Shown: positions 1 through 11,421, numbered from the stretch's first letter. The stretch is DNA of 64,000 bases from Ypsolopha sequella (GCA_934047225.1 OW204009.1:18178898-18242897); one strand, 5' to 3'. Numbers and translations are program-made. Notes: a model not told the origin generated them from the letters alone.

Positions 1-532
1 GGATATATTTAAGAGGATGGCATACCCTAGCAACTTCTTTTATTACCCGTCCAGCACAAGTCTAATGGCAAAGACCTTCTTTGCTTTTCATAGAGGCGAT
101 TTTATGTTGGCTCTTTGGCCTCTTTTTCTTGGACGCGTAATACTAGAGTGATCACGCAGCGAAACAACAAATTGGTGTGGTTTAAGCTAATACTGAAATA
201 TTTTGTAGGGATAAAATATTGGATTTAGGTAACATCCCTTCATATTTCTATTGCCTTTTTTATAAAAAAAAATCAAGTTGACCTCTTAACCGCGTTTTTG
301 AAACGAACGTTCATCTATAAATCTTAATACATTGTTTATAGGTGGAATCCCTAGATAAAAGATCGATAAATCAAATATATTTTATTCAATATGAGGAGAG
401 ACCTAGTTTCTTCCGAGGAACCCTTGAAAACCTGGTGTTGTTGATGTTCTAGCTTCAGGTAACCGGTTAATCGATCTTGAGGAGTGTTTTTGTAAAACAT
501 GGTGACAACGGTCTGATAAACTTCGCTTTGTA
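1..532. other. AT-rich sequence, nothing recognised
   Basis: No coding pattern, RNA gene or repeat shared with the rest of the window was seen. The open frames crossing it are short and have no family resemblance. Confidence 0.5.
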
Positions 533-1056
533 AAAAAACCGGCCATGTGCGAGTGAGACTCGCGTACCTAGGGTTCCGTATTGTAGATGACAAATTTAAT
601 TTTGTAATTTTTTTCGTGAATTTGTCAACCGCTTTATTTTTCCTGTAATTTTTACGTAAACACATATTACCATGATTTTTTTTCATATTTTTTGGTCCAT
701 CAGTTTTGGAGATAAGGGAGGGGGACATACATGTTTTTATGATTTTTCAAGGATTTCTCGAAATATATGCAATTAAATATAGCCAAACTATATATTTTTA
801 CAATCGCCTTTTTAATACTTTATTGTATTTTTAGGATAATATTTTTTATTTTTCTCACTTTTGTTTTGGAAATATTTTGAACAATTTCAAATTTTTCATA
901 TTTTTTTTACACCTTGATATGTGGGCAAATTAATGATATTTTTGTGCCAAATTTCATGTCTTTATCTTTAACGGTGCTAATGTTTTGAGGCTGTGACATA
1001 CGGACGGACGGACGGACAACGGAGTCTCACCACAAAGGTTCCTTTTGTAACTTTTA
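533..1056 (+). repeat. Interspersed repeat, CCGGCCAAGTGCGAG family, copy 1
   Basis: Opens with an A-run and a variant of CCGGCCAAGTGCGAGT, then ACTCGCGTACC and AGGGTTCCGTA. It ends in a (GGAC)n stretch and CGGAGTCTCACCAC. I know this family as very common in lepidopteran genomes. Other members here are 12585-13246, 18040-18160, 37115-37410, 42252-43075, 52330-53070, 54507-54620, 59310-59935 and 61345-62085. No protein is encoded. Confidence 0.8.
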
Positions 1057-1080
1057 TCATATTATCATATTTATTTTATC

Positions 1081-1414
1081 ATCAAAGAGCGTCCAGCTGG
1101 CTTCAATATGTCGCGAAATGTCTAGTTTCGGCTCAACCGCCTAAGGACTGGAGTGGGCAACTGTGCTTACCTCTGGCATAAGTGGGATTGGTGTGAGTCA
1201 ACGGCTTGTGAATGTGGACACCCACAACAAACAATAACCCACATTGTCTTCCAGTGCCCCATTACGAGATATGATGGACCAGCCGAAGATTTCCTAAAAC
1301 TTTCCAGCGAGGCTATTGATTATCTTAATAGTTGTAAATTTTAATATAGTCTTTAAACTAAGTAAAAAGTTAAAAACCAGTGTATAATGACATACGATAA
1401 ATAAATAAATAAAT
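1081..1414 (+). pseudogene. C-terminal end of a non-LTR retrotransposon (LINE) ORF with tail
   Basis: Translation from about 1160 gives a cysteine-histidine knuckle CECGHPQQTITHIVFQCP and ends at the stop at 1342-1344. The C-x-CG-x-QT-x-HI-x-C pattern is typical of the C-terminus of several insect LINE ORF2 proteins. A frameshift near 1160-1180 separates it from the upstream part. About 50 bases of 3' UTR follow, then an (AAAT)n tail at 1396-1414, as expected for target-primed insertion. It is a 5'-truncated dead copy; the exact clade cannot be set from this piece. Confidence 0.75.
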
Positions 1415-2003
1415 CATATTTATTAAATAATATCATACAGTCAAGTCAAATTTCTAGGATCTTGTGTAAAATGGCTGAACTTTACACATTGCCGGTGGCA
1501 GCATAATAAATTATACCAATAACAAGTTGTTTGCTATATATGATATGTATTATGTTTGCTATATATGTATTATGTTGGGAATTTAATACCTTATTAATTG
1601 ATTTAAGTAGTTTTATTTGTTTTGTTTGTTTACACATTTGTCTTACCTACGCGTAGCAACTTCCGCACCTTATGAAAAGTGTTACACGACAGAGGCCTAA
1701 CACTTGGGACACCGACAGGAGCTATCGCTGTAGAGACACGAGATTGCATAAATGTAAAATGTTTACATAAAATTATAAGGTTCAATAATATTAGTTGGCG
1801 AAACTCAAAACATAGGTAGTACCATGTCTATGGTATTATTATTATTTATGGTATTATTAGTCTATGGTAGTACTAGTCTATATGAACAATGTTTTCTCTT
1901 CCTCCCATACAAATTGCTCCGATCAGCTGACTGGTCCAGTATGGAAAGGTGAGAATAAATTTTAAGAATTTCGCTTAGCTCCCATACAAACAATTGTTCA
2001 TTT
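1415..2003. other. AT-rich sequence, nothing recognised
   Basis: No frame with family resemblance. Short direct repeats around TATATGTATTATG (1540-1580) and GTCTATGGTA (1825-1880) look like simple slippage. Confidence 0.5.
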
Positions 2004-2190
2004 CAAGGTGACTTTTTGATCATCGTCCAAATTCATACTAGAAGCTTGGTAAGTTATCACCATCATGAATCGATAACAATTTTTGTGAAATTTGCATAAT
2101 GAAATTTATAAAAATCGTCATTGGTTCATGATGCTGATCACTTACAAAGGCTCAGGTATGAATTTGGACGATGTTCACAAATTCACCTTG
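2004..2190. mobile_element. MITE with about 60-bp inverted ends
   Basis: The left end CAAGGTGACTTTTTGATC and the following CATCGTCCAAATTCATAC return inverted at the right end (GTATGAATTTGGACGATG and ATTCACCTTG). The inverted arms extend into a GTAAGT-ATCA-CATCATGAA core. It is a short non-autonomous DNA element with no coding capacity. A target duplication could not be set. Confidence 0.75.
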
Positions 2191-2395
2191 TACAAGTGAA
2201 ATGTAAAATATTTAAGTACATCAGTCTAGCAGTTCCCTGTAAATAGGTAGAATAACAAAAATAAAAAAAAATAACAAAATTATTTATTTATAACATATTT
2301 AACATTTTTTGTTGCCGAATTCTCCTTTTAAGTTTTCACCTGTGGTAGGAGAAATTCGCTCTTTCATCCATAGTTGCGACGGAATTATAAATAAA

Positions 2396-2963
2396 CTAGC
2401 TTTTGCCCGCGGCTTCGCCCGCGTGGATTTAGTTTTTTGTAGTATAAAATTATTTCTTGATCTCTTGTTTGATTCTCAGGTAAAGTGTCTTTGACGAGGC
2501 CGAAGGCCGAGCTACGTTTCCTCATGAAATAATTTCTCGATCACTTATTTGATTCCCAGCTAAAATTTGTAAATTCATTTACAAAATGTAGGTAAATTCT
2601 GAACGAAATTATAATTTTTTTCTCTGAATTAAACTTCTGTTAGTATGTTAACACTTTGAAGCACAATATTTTTTTCTTAAATATATTAAATCCTTAAACC
2701 CAACTCTAGCAACAGAAGCAAAATTTCAGCTCTATAACTTCAAAGCAACTGTATTTCGAAAAATATTTTTCTCCTTATGGAATGATTTTCCAAATACCCT
2801 GAAAAATGTCATCTTAATTTCTAAAGTATCTTTGGTGGTCTTTGGCGAGGCCGAAGTCCGAGCCGCTTTTCCAAACGAAACAAGTTTTTGTTCTTTGAAA
2901 TGTCCTTTGCTAAAGTGTTTTTGTTGAAGCCGTAAGACAGAGCGCCGAGCCTGGGACTGTTCA
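2396..2963 (-). mobile_element. Helitron 3' terminal fragment (same family as 51892-54247)
   Basis: Read on the minus strand it ends with the hairpin CCGCGGGCAAAAGCTAG followed by T, the Helitron 3' signature. The inner 560 bases match the 3' part of the two full copies (53690-54247 and 56063-56620), with a few percent divergence. It is cut off at the palindromic MITE at 2966, so the 5' end is missing. Confidence 0.85.
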
Positions 2964-2965
2964 GT

Positions 2966-3126
2966 GGGTCTACCGCGTAATTCTCATTTTCATCAACATC
3001 AACTTGAGATTGAAATTTGACGTGCGTGCGACGACGCCCGCCTAACATGCCATCTCTTTTGCACGCGTTGAATTTCGCATGCATTTGCTTGAAGTTGATA
3101 CAAATGAGAATTACGCGGTAGAGCCC
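2966..3126. mobile_element. Palindromic MITE family (GGGTCTACCGCG), copy a
   Basis: Starts GGGTCTACCGCGTAATTCTC and ends with the inverted GAGAATTACGCGGTAGAGCCC. The arms continue through ATCAACTTGA-type sequence, so the whole element can fold. The centre holds CGTGCGACGACGCCCG. Three relatives lie at 3340, 3760 and 4722. Confidence 0.8.
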
Positions 3127-3339
3127 CTGGTGTTGTCGCCTATTTATAGCCTATTTTGGCTTGCGAATTTAACTTATTGATATAATATACGTACCTGCAC
3201 TTTATAGTGCACACGTATCTGACTGTCTGGTCAAAACTGGTATTTCTAAAATCTTCTGATTATATTAATCTGAATCGGGCTCGCAAAACCCCTGTAACCT
3301 CCAACCTCCCCTTACAGTCATCCCAATCCTCACAGCTGT

Positions 3340-3496
3340 GGGTCTAGTAATTCTCATTTTCATCAACATCAACTTGAGATTGAAATTTGTCGTGCATGCG
3401 ACGACGCTCGCCTAAGATGCCATTTCTTTTGCACGCGTTGAACTTCGCATGCATTTGCTTGAAGTTGATACAAATGAGAATTACGCGGTAGAGCCC
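3340..3496. mobile_element. Palindromic MITE family, copy b
   Basis: Same terminal and central blocks as the copy at 2966, with the left ACCGCG lost (GGGTCTAGTAATTCTC). The right end GCGGTAGAGCCC is intact. A further fragment of the arm lies at 3497-3535. Confidence 0.75.
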
Positions 3497-3759
3497 ACGC
3501 ACGTCAAATTTCAATCTCAAATTAATTGATAATGAGAAAAGCTTTCACGCAAATTTGACTCGCAATATTCGCGACACTGCCGGAAATTAGTGAGTAATTA
3601 AAAGTCAGCTGTATTTGTGTATAAAAATTACTATTTAATTACTCATGTCAACGTCTGACTTGTTTTCTCAATTAGTTTGTTCTGCATGATCTGGAGTTTT
3701 TGACGTATTATCCTTGTCATCCATGAGTTCGAGCGGGTACAACTGTCTGATTGATCTGT

Positions 3760-3875
3760 GGGTCTACCGCGTAATTCTCATTTTCATCAACATCAACTTG
3801 AGATTGAAATTTGTTGTGCGTGTGATTTCAATCTCAAGTTGATGTTGATGAAAATGAGAATTACGCGGTAGACCC
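3760..3875. mobile_element. Palindromic MITE family, copy c (short core)
   Basis: Nearly perfect inverted repeat of about 50-base arms from GGGTCTACCGCG to CGCGGTAGACCC, with most of the CGTGCGACG core deleted. It has the same downstream neighbour sequence as copy d. Confidence 0.75.
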
Positions 3876-4008
3876 GCTGGTCTGATAAAATATTGATTGT
3901 CTTGATAACACTGATACAATCGCCGCAGCGATATCATACTCATTTTTACTGCTAGATACAACCTTTCGATCCTAATCTATCTGTTCCTGAATATGTACTT
4001 TTCCGTGT
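3876..4008. repeat. Duplicated flank, uninterrupted copy
   Basis: The stretch starting CGCTGGTCTGATAAAATATT and ending CTGAATATGTNCTTTTC occurs again at 4852-4924 continued at 6053-6108. The second occurrence is split by the element at 4925-6052. With MITE copies c and d attached, the duplicated unit is at least 240 bases. Confidence 0.8.
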
Positions 4009-4166
4009 CCGTGTCCGTTATACATGGTTTGTCCATTAAATTAAATTAAAATTAACATTATAAACGTAGCTTATTATTACATAAGATAAAATGAAAATAC
4101 TATCAAACAATTGATAGAAGTCGATAAAAATACACAGATAAATAACAAAACCAATAAAAAAAAAAA

Positions 4167-4475
4167 CTATTCTGACATTGAACTTGATTTCAATTTTAAA
4201 CACATATATTCTGTAATGGAATAAAATGGATTTTTCTCAATAAATCTCTTTACCTTGGTTTTAAATTCTAGTTGCGGTAATCTAGTAATCTGTATAGGTA
4301 GTTTGTTATACATCGCCATTTTTCCATATATGCCTTGTTTTTGCGTTTTGGTCAGTCTAGTTCTTGGCGTGATTAATTTGTCTTTATTTCTTGTGTTATA
4401 CCTGTGAATATCTTTGTTTTTTGGCAATGTTTCTTGCTCACCAATGATCCTTTTACCATTGAAACACAAAATCAT
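4167..4475 (-). pseudogene. LINE ORF2 C-terminal fragment
   Basis: A 102-residue frame reads HRYNTRNKDKL, then GKMAMYNKLPIQI and a final KVKRFIEKNPFYSITEYM. This is the pattern at the extreme C-terminus of Jockey/CR1-like LINE reverse-transcriptase proteins (tyrosine-rich start, a W/YN.LP block, then a lysine-rich FYS-EY end). The catalytic domain is absent, so the copy is 5'-truncated. An A-rich run at 4155-4166, read on the minus strand, lies just downstream. Confidence 0.75.
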
Positions 4476-4721
4476 TGATTATTCCTTTAACTCCAAATTA
4501 TGGCTGACTGTCAATCAACGCGACAGTGTTGCCACCTTCCTCCTGCCGGTGACGTGTTAAGTGCAATGAGGTAAAAATTATTAAATTGATAATGAGCGTT
4601 TTTCTCGTTGTTTTTTTTTCTTCGTCAAAGTCAAAGTCAAAGTGGTTTTTCGTTTGTTTGGAATTTGTGCAAATTTTGTCTTTGATTCAACAGAGCAACA
4701 ATTTAGCAACAGCTAAAGAAC

Positions 4722-4851
4722 ATCATCAACTTGAAATTGAAATTTGACTTGCGTGCGACGACGCCCGCCTAACATGCCATCTCTTTTGCACGCACGTCAA
4801 ATTTCAATCTCAAGTTGATGTTGATGAAAATGAGAATTACGCGGTAGACCC
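4722..4851. mobile_element. Palindromic MITE family, copy d (left end lost)
   Basis: Begins inside the arm at ATCATCAACTTG and ends with intact GCGGTAGACCC. It carries the CGTGCGACGACGCCCG core. Confidence 0.7.
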
Positions 4852-4924
4852 GCTGGTCTGATAAAATATTGATTGCCTTGATAACACTGATACAATCGCC
4901 GCAGCGATATCATACTCATTTTTA

Positions 4925-6052
4925 ACCGACTTCAAAAAGGAGGCGGTTCTCAATTCGACTGTATGTTATTTTTTTTTTTATTTTTTTTTTGGCGTTGTTA
5001 CTCCATAACTCCGTCATTTCTGAACCGATTTGAACAATTTTTTTTTTGTTTGAAAGAGTGTACTTCCAAGTAGGTTCCATTTTGGGTTTGGTCATGATCT
5101 GATGAAGGTCTTCAGAGATAGGCAGTGGAACTCCTCAGAAAATTACAGCATACCTCTCGAAATTGAGGTAATCGCTTTGTACCTGGGTGCTGATTACAAG
5201 GTATTACTTGAAAATCATCATTCTTCTACCTGACCTTCGATCCTGGCTTCATCACGATATTCATCATAGAACTCCTCAACGGATCAGAGCACATAACTCG
5301 AGATTGCGGCAATCACTGCGTTAGGGTGCTAATTCAAGGGTATTACTTGGAGATTACCAGAATACCCCCCTGACCTTCGATCCTGGCTTCATCACCATAG
5401 AACTCCTCAACGGATGACAGCACATAACTTTGGATTGCGGCAATCAGTTTATGTTATGGTGCTCATTGCAGGGCATTGCTTGAAAATTGCCAGTGTACTC
5501 ACCTGACCTTCGATCTTGGCTTCATCACCGTAGAACTCTTTAACGAATGACAGCACATAACTCGAGATTGATAGCAGAAAGCTACTCAAACATAGCTACT
5601 TATACTCACTTGAACGTTGTTTCACATTAAAACCACGTTTACAAGAACTACCTATACCTCACAATTTAACCCAGCAACACTAAAAAATGTGAAATAAAAT
5701 AAACTTTTAACAAAAAAATAGCAACCGACTTCAATAGTAACAGCAGTCATTCACTAAAAAGTTAATAATAATTCTATAAAGACCGATAGTACCGAAGCAA
5801 CCCTTTTGCCGACTTCTTTCTTCCTGAAACATTATGTTATCTAGAAGTCGGCGTATTTCCTACGATATAGCAACATAAAAACCAATATAAGAACGCCGAC
5901 TTCTAGATAACATAACGTTTCAGGAAGAAAGAAGTCGGCAAAAGTGTTGCTTCGGTACTATCGGTCTTTATAGAATTATTATTAACTTTTTAGTGAATGA
6001 CTGCTGGTACTATTGAAGTCGGTTGCTATTTTTTTGTTAAAAGTTTATTTTT
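4925..6052. mobile_element. Insertion beginning ACCGACTTCAAAAAGG
   Basis: Comparison with the uninterrupted copy at 3876-4008 shows that everything from about 4925 to 6052 was inserted into the sequence CATTTTTACTGC. TTTTA is found at both edges and may be the target duplication. The left part opens ACCGACTTCAAAAAGGAGG, a sequence I associate with abundant lepidopteran repeats. The middle has three diverged tandem blocks of about 130 bases (CTGACCTTCGATCCTGGCTTC, near 5232, 5371 and 5500). The right part is the fold-back at 5697-6051. No protein is encoded. Confidence 0.7.
5697..6051. repeat. Fold-back with about 155-bp arms
   Basis: Arms 5697-5855 and 5898-6051 are inverted copies with only scattered mismatches. 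They include GCAACCGACTTCAATAGTA at the outside and AGAAGTCGGCG at the inside. The loop is about 40 bases. Confidence 0.85.
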
Positions 6053-6108
6053 TACTGCTAGATACAACCTTTCGATCTTAATCTATCTGTTCCTGAATAT
6101 GTTCTTTT

Positions 6109-6529
6109 CGAATGATTTACGAAAATGCGCGGGGGCGGCTTACAGTGTCAACGCGGCAACGTGCGTACGTGACTGAGGCACAACTGCGACTGCACCGACT
6201 GCTCCCGAGATTTCGAAGCGCGTCGTTTCGGGCCGTTTCTATGAAGACATAATACTGCTTCTTTTACCTTATACTGTGGTTTGGGTATTATGATGTACTG
6301 CACACTAGGTACTTGTGTATGTGTGAATCTAGGTCACTTTGTGTATGTGACATGAATTGATAGTCAAACGAACTTACTGTAAGTGAAGTTCGACTGTAAT
6401 TATGTGAAGTTGTTGTCTCGTCCGAAGATGGTGACGCAGTGAATGCAAAAGCCGGGACTACATATGTTATCATCGAGGACGAAACAACAACGAACATAAT
6501 GAAAAGACAAAACAAGACAAGAGAAGACA
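6109..6529. other. No gene recognised
   Basis: A GC-rich patch at 6125-6240 (GCGCGGGGGCGGC) stands out from the AT-rich surroundings. No frame here resembles a known family. Confidence 0.4.
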
Positions 6530-6790
6530 AATACTCTTTATTGTACACCAAAATATATAAATAAGGTAAAAGAACAAACTTCCAGACAACCTTTGGGTGG
6601 AAATTAATTGTTGGAAAAAAATAACGCGAAAGTGGTGCACAAAATAAATAATAATAATTAAATGGATAGCAAATAGGTACCTAAAGTAAATACACAAGTA
6701 TAACATTGTACATACAAATACATATAAAACGATAAATATATACACTAATATATAACAAAAATAAATAATATAATACGTAAACCAAAAGTA
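6530..6790 (-). repeat. Probable LINE 3' UTR fragment
   Basis: Read on the minus strand it contains CCACCCAAAGGTTGTCTGG followed by ATTTATATATTTTGGTGTACAATAAAG. This matches the 3' UTR of the LINE at 43153-45140 (block at 44980-45120). Only the UTR is kept; no coding part was found. Confidence 0.55.
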
Positions 6791-7928
6791 AATAAATAGA
6801 TATTAGTGGCAGAAGTAGGGATTTAACAAACATTTACGAAGAAAGAAAATTATCCTTACGAAATCTTTTGAAGATAGGCACGTTATTCTACAATGTGACA
6901 TGATGATGTAAAAGTTACGTAAAAGTTTTAGCGTCCCTGTTACTCCATATGCGAAAAAACCCTCAGTGCGAGTGGGACGGATTCGTGGAAAAGTACCAAA
7001 AAGTCGGTTTTTTATTAACATAAAATGTATTACGCTACGTACATAATATCCACATTTTGAATGTAATTTCACAATAATAGTAGTTTATGCTACTAGGGCG
7101 CAAAGGAATAAATTACGAGGACGATTTAAAACAAGAGCGTAGCGAGTGTTTTAAACGTAACCGAGTAATTTATTGCTTTTACGCCCGTGTATCATACTAC
7201 GTTTTTCAATGCATAGTGTGAGGAAATGAAAACAAATATAATCTTGTGAACTTTAAATTATAATTGGCTCAAAAGGACTGTATCCAGAGCCGTTAAACAG
7301 TGGAAAAAAAGTATAATATCTATGGTACACAGGAAAGTCTGCAGGTTAGCCAACCATTGTTAATAAATTAAAAATAATAATAATAATAAAGCCCTAGGGC
7401 AAAATAATCGACTTTTTATTCGGTTTTCATGCATAAAAAGTGGGCCTTTACGAGCACATGCATTGAAAAATTAGTTAGGATTTCAGAATTACAGGAAAAA
7501 ATAAAACAATTAGAGGTCTTTTCGGAATTAAATTCTATCGAGAAAATTTCATCCAATCGCGTTTTCCTTCAGTGAGAATCTTAATCAAATACTCAATCAA
7601 TATTTACCCAAAAATGAAATACGTAGATGACGTTATAGTGGAGTAAATAGATTCAAAAAACCCAATTTTTTTTTTGGTATCGCCTTAATATAAATAAATA
7701 AAATAAAAATACATTTATTTAACACACCATTATGGACAAAGTAGTACAGTTGTATGGCACTGTTAAAAAGGACGGTGACTCAGCATATGTTCGTATATAC
7801 CAACGGCATTAGGAACGCTGTTATTCTGCCACCACCATGAAAAGAAAAAAAAAAACATACTTTATTAACTTACTATTTACTTTAACCTAAACATATTCAT
7901 ATAAGCGTTTTAGATGAATCAGGCGGCT
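6791..7928. other. Mixed intergenic DNA with old repeat pieces
   Basis: Parts at about 6925-7040 and 7460-7690 look like diverged members of the family at 9752-10128 (GTGCGAGNGGGNCGGATTC, then TCTATCGAGNAAA). The rest gave nothing recognisable. Confidence 0.4.
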
Positions 7929-8026
7929 TAGCATAGTGTTTAATCGAGCGCGACGCCACTAGTTGAATCACAAGTGCAAGGTTGGATTCAACTAAGCCGC
8001 GTCGCGCGCGATTAAACACTGTGCTA
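7929..8026. repeat. GC-rich hairpin, about 41-bp arms
   Basis: TAGCATAGTGTTTAATCG followed by GCGCGACGCCACTAGTTGA returns inverted as TTCAACTAAGCCGCGTCGCG and CGATTAAACACTGTGCTA. The loop is about 15 bases. No TA or TTAA duplication is obvious. Confidence 0.8.
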
Positions 8027-8114
8027 CGGGGCCTGGTAAAAGCTAACATAGAACCACAGTGTATTTTTGAACTGCGATAGAACTAAGACATGATTTATGT
8101 CAAATGGTTTACCT

Positions 8115-8465
8115 TAATAACTATTATTGATCGGGATAGCCGACCAGTTTCAGCAGATTCAGACTGCCTTCTTCTGGGCGAGTGAAGGTCAAGGATTTCA
8201 AAAGTAAAGATAAGCCCTTACCGTAGTATGACAGCACCAAAATGTTTCCACCTTTAAATGGGTTTAGGTGCCAAGGCTCATCTATACATTTGAAATCTTT
8301 GGTGAAGGCGCAACGTCGTCGCGGAAGCGTCTTCACTTGTCCAGAAGAAGGCAGTCTAAATCTGCTGAAACTGGTCGGCTATCGCGATCGAAAATAGTTA
8401 CTGAGGTTAGGCGTTTTGCAATAATCGTGGTCTATCCTCAAGTTTCATTCAATTTGATAACTTAT
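8115..8465. mobile_element. MITE with long inverted ends (GATCGGGATAGCCGACC), copy 1
   Basis: Arms of roughly 70 bases (8115-8185 and 8330-8405) share GATAGCCGACCAGTTTCAG and CAGACTGCCTTCTTCTG in inverted orientation. The right end continues GTTTTGCAATAATC and TTTCATTCAATTTGATAA. The second copy is at 24312-25000, and an end fragment is at 8895-8960. Confidence 0.75.
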
Positions 8466-8967
8466 TATTTTTAAGAACATACATATCATATGCTTAAGCA
8501 TTTATTATTTAAATAAAATGCATATGATTATATAATGAAAAACTATATAATTCGGGTCATTCACCGTCGGGGTGCCGATTAGTTCAGCTTATAAAATATA
8601 ATATAAAAAGACAAATATAATCTGGGGGCACGGCAGTGCCCCCGCCGAGTCTCGCAAAAAAAACGCGGAACGGCCGTACCATCCTTTTCTCGAAGCAACT
8701 CACGGCACTTTCAACCCCCCTGTATCTTCGTTGTGGGTAAAGCTAGTAGTCTGAAATTTCAGTTACCAAGAGTACTTACTGAACATACTACTACCCCCAA
8801 ATTACAAGTTTGTACCTATATTTGATTACGAAATATCTCAAGTCAAAGAAAAAATAGAAAGAAAATGGAAGTTCACTTACGCTTAGCACCACGATAAGGC
8901 TGAGGTGAGGCATTTTGCAATAATCAAGTTTTATCCTCAAGTTTCATTCAGTTCGATAAGAAAATTG
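8466..8967. other. No gene recognised
   Basis: Contains a small palindrome GGGGGCACGGCAGTGCCCCC at 8624-8643 and, at 8895-8960, the outer end of the MITE family at 8115. Nothing coding was seen. Confidence 0.45.
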
Positions 8968-9018
8968 TCCATCCATCCATCCATCCATCCATCCATCCAT
9001 CCATCCATCCATCCATCA
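8968..9018. repeat. (ATCC)n microsatellite
   Basis: About twelve perfect ATCC units run directly into the repeat at 9018, whose own start is CATCCATCAGCC. The microsatellite probably grew from that motif. Confidence 0.95.
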
Positions 9019-9300
9019 GCCTAGTTCGTCCACTGCCAATGCTGCATGTCCAATAAGCCTTTCCAGGACTTTGCCACTCCCGGCGGTCATCCTGGAAGAA
9101 TTGCCTATACTCACACACGCTGGGCAGGTGGCTTGGTGAGCGCGGTGCCGGAACCCTCGCACCAGTGATGCCGCTGCCCGTCACCAGTCTGTTCCATATA
9201 ATGCCTGTTCCTATTAGGGATGGATATACCGCCATCCATCGGTCCCAGGCATGGTGGGCCTCCTGGTTTTTTGCCTGTGAGCTGTCCTCTTACTCCCCCC
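9018..9300 (+). repeat. Interspersed repeat, CATCCATCAGCCT family
   Basis: The first 75 bases align with 53275-53350 inside the Helitron (CCATCAGCCT, TTCGT, CACTGC, then TTTGCCACTC-CGGCG). The family is widespread in Lepidoptera to my knowledge. After about 9090 this copy departs from the Helitron version. Confidence 0.55.
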
Positions 9301-9751
9301 TGAATCACTTCGAGGGGGTCTCCAAGTAAGATGGTGGTACCTCCACAGTCGAGCCCGGCATCAGAAAACTAAGACAGATCTAATACAGACTTTTCAATGA
9401 GTTTGTCCAAACGAAATCCCATCTCTTAAGACTATAAACTCATAAGAAAAGTAAATCTGGGGCTTTATTGTCCAACTTCAACATCTATTCATCTATCAAC
9501 TTCACTTTTAAAAGTTCGTGTGGTTGGCTAGAAATGATGTGTTACTCAATGACACAATGAAATATACAAACAGACTGATTTGTTTGAAAATAAGTTTTAC
9601 TCACAAGCTTTCATCGGTGACCTGTTTTCAGTCCTCCTGTAAATCAACATTGCCCACATGCCAAATTTCAGCTCGGTCAGCCTAGCCGTTGTTGATTTAT
9701 GTCGAGGATGGACTAACGGACACACTGCAAGGCTTCGCTAGACTAATGTTG

Positions 9752-10128
9752 TATGACGGAACCTTAAGAGGCTATGCGAATTTTATTTTTGTCACTGTCA
9801 CTCCAAGCGAAAAATCGCGAAGTGCGAGAGGGGCGGATTCAGGGCAAAAGGGAAAAAAATTTAGATATTGTTGAAACACACCTAATAAAATATGTTTGAG
9901 TTATGTATATGGTTACTGTTCGTCAAACGAGGCGAAAAAGTGTGTTTGAAGACCTCATTTCAATAATTATTTCTATCGAGGAAAATTTATCCAAACATGT
10001 TATCCAATTTCAAAACCCTAGATTATATAGTCAAAATGCATTTACCAGAAATGTATTAAAATTTTCCGTGTATTTCATGAAATACACAGAAAAGAAACAC
10101 CCGTATTTTTTTCGCATATCGCCTTAAC
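9752..10128 (+). repeat. Interspersed repeat (CTTAAGAGGCTATGCG), copy 1
   Basis: Aligns over nearly its full length with 26430-26860. Shared blocks include CACTGTCACTCCAAGCG, GGGGCGGATTCAGGGC and TGTGTTTGAAGACCTC, and both end ACACCCGTATTTTTT and CGCATATCGCCTT. No coding capacity. The pair differ by one block of about 70 bases present only in the second copy. Confidence 0.75.
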
Positions 10129-11421
10129 AGACTCATGAAAAGACAGCTTTGAAGCATAAGACTATTTACTCATGTAACAAAATAATCAAGACGCCAACAC
10201 GTAAGTGCAAAATCAACTCTAATATATCTGAATACAGTCTATATTTAAATAATAATACGATGTTTTCGTGTTGGGATGGCAAAGTCCCTCCACAATTCAT
10301 CGAGAGAGGTGGAAAGATTTTGACACCAATTCAATGAGCGTTTTTCCTTCTGTCAAATTTATTGTTAAATAAGATTCCTAGATGGCACTGTCGTATTCTT
10401 TAGCACCAGAATCAAAGACAAAATTTGCACCAATTCCAAACAAACGAAAAACCACTTTGACATTGATTGCTACGAAACACATTTTATCTAGGGTGACATG
10501 GACAGCGACATCTGGAGCATGTAAAAAGAGCCCCAGACGCCCTGTGGTGGGGATACGTCTGCGCATGTGGTACACTCGCGGAAAAAAGTTATTTTATCTA
10601 TTATACTGATTATTTATGTAATTAAATTTTTATCTGAGAATAGCGTCACTAATGTCCGTTTTGTAACAGGTTAGTAATAAAAAATCTAAATATTTATTCA
10701 TGATTTATATTAAATATTTATAATTTATGATAATGGTTTCACGCCTTCCTTAAATTATGTACTTTGCCTACATCAGCTTCCTTCCACATAAAACAATAAA
10801 CGTCGTAAATCATTTTTTTTCTTTTCTATGTAAAACCACCGTGATACAATACAAGAAAATTATTTCCGTGTCTGTACTTTGCGGACCGACGAAACGTGGA
10901 CACTGTGCTGCGATGCAAAGACGACTGACGAGTCAATCGCGTGGCAGTAAAGCCAGGCCGCGTGAAATTCCCCCGTCCCACCGCACCTCATACCGCCAAA
11001 TTGACCGATAATTCGCCTACTGCGCAGGTACATCTTTCGGAGCTCTTTTAACATGCGTCGACCTTGTAATTTGAGCCGTAGAATGGAAAACGAAAAGAAC
11101 AGCCATATATTTATTGTGTTATAAAAGGTTTTTAAAAAAAATTATAGTGTAGTAAACGATCTTGACACATTCTTAAGTCTATGCATTTAAATAGTTTGCA
11201 CGCTTGGACACTTTTTCTTGCAATTCTCTTAGCTAGGTATTAGAAGTCTCAGCATTTGTTGTTCACAGTTTATAGATAGCCGTGAGCGTGAGTCGTGAGT
11301 TACCGGTACGTGCCTCTATTGTTCAATTGTTATCCAAAGTTAATCCGGATTGGCTCAAACTATATTTCCTAAACTATATTTCCTTGCAATGCATAAATCT
11401 CAAATTTTAAAAATACAGAAA
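10129..11421. other. Sequence downstream of the lectin gene, nothing recognised
   Basis: No second gene was found here. Short open frames on both strands near 10380-10600 overlap each other and show no family pattern. Confidence 0.4.

Noticed and set aside
4925..4945. LTR of a retrotransposon at the ACCGACTTC ends of 4925-6052
   Set aside because: No primer site, polypurine tract or coding part; the related words at the right are inverted, not direct.
8948..9308. Minus-strand frames reading repeated MDGW peptide
   Set aside because: The repeat part is the (ATCC)n microsatellite; the remainder is an interspersed repeat.
10382..10609. Overlapping plus and minus frames near 10.4-10.6 kb as a small gene
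   Set aside because: No family pattern, no splice or poly(A) context, and mirror frames on both strands suggest chance.
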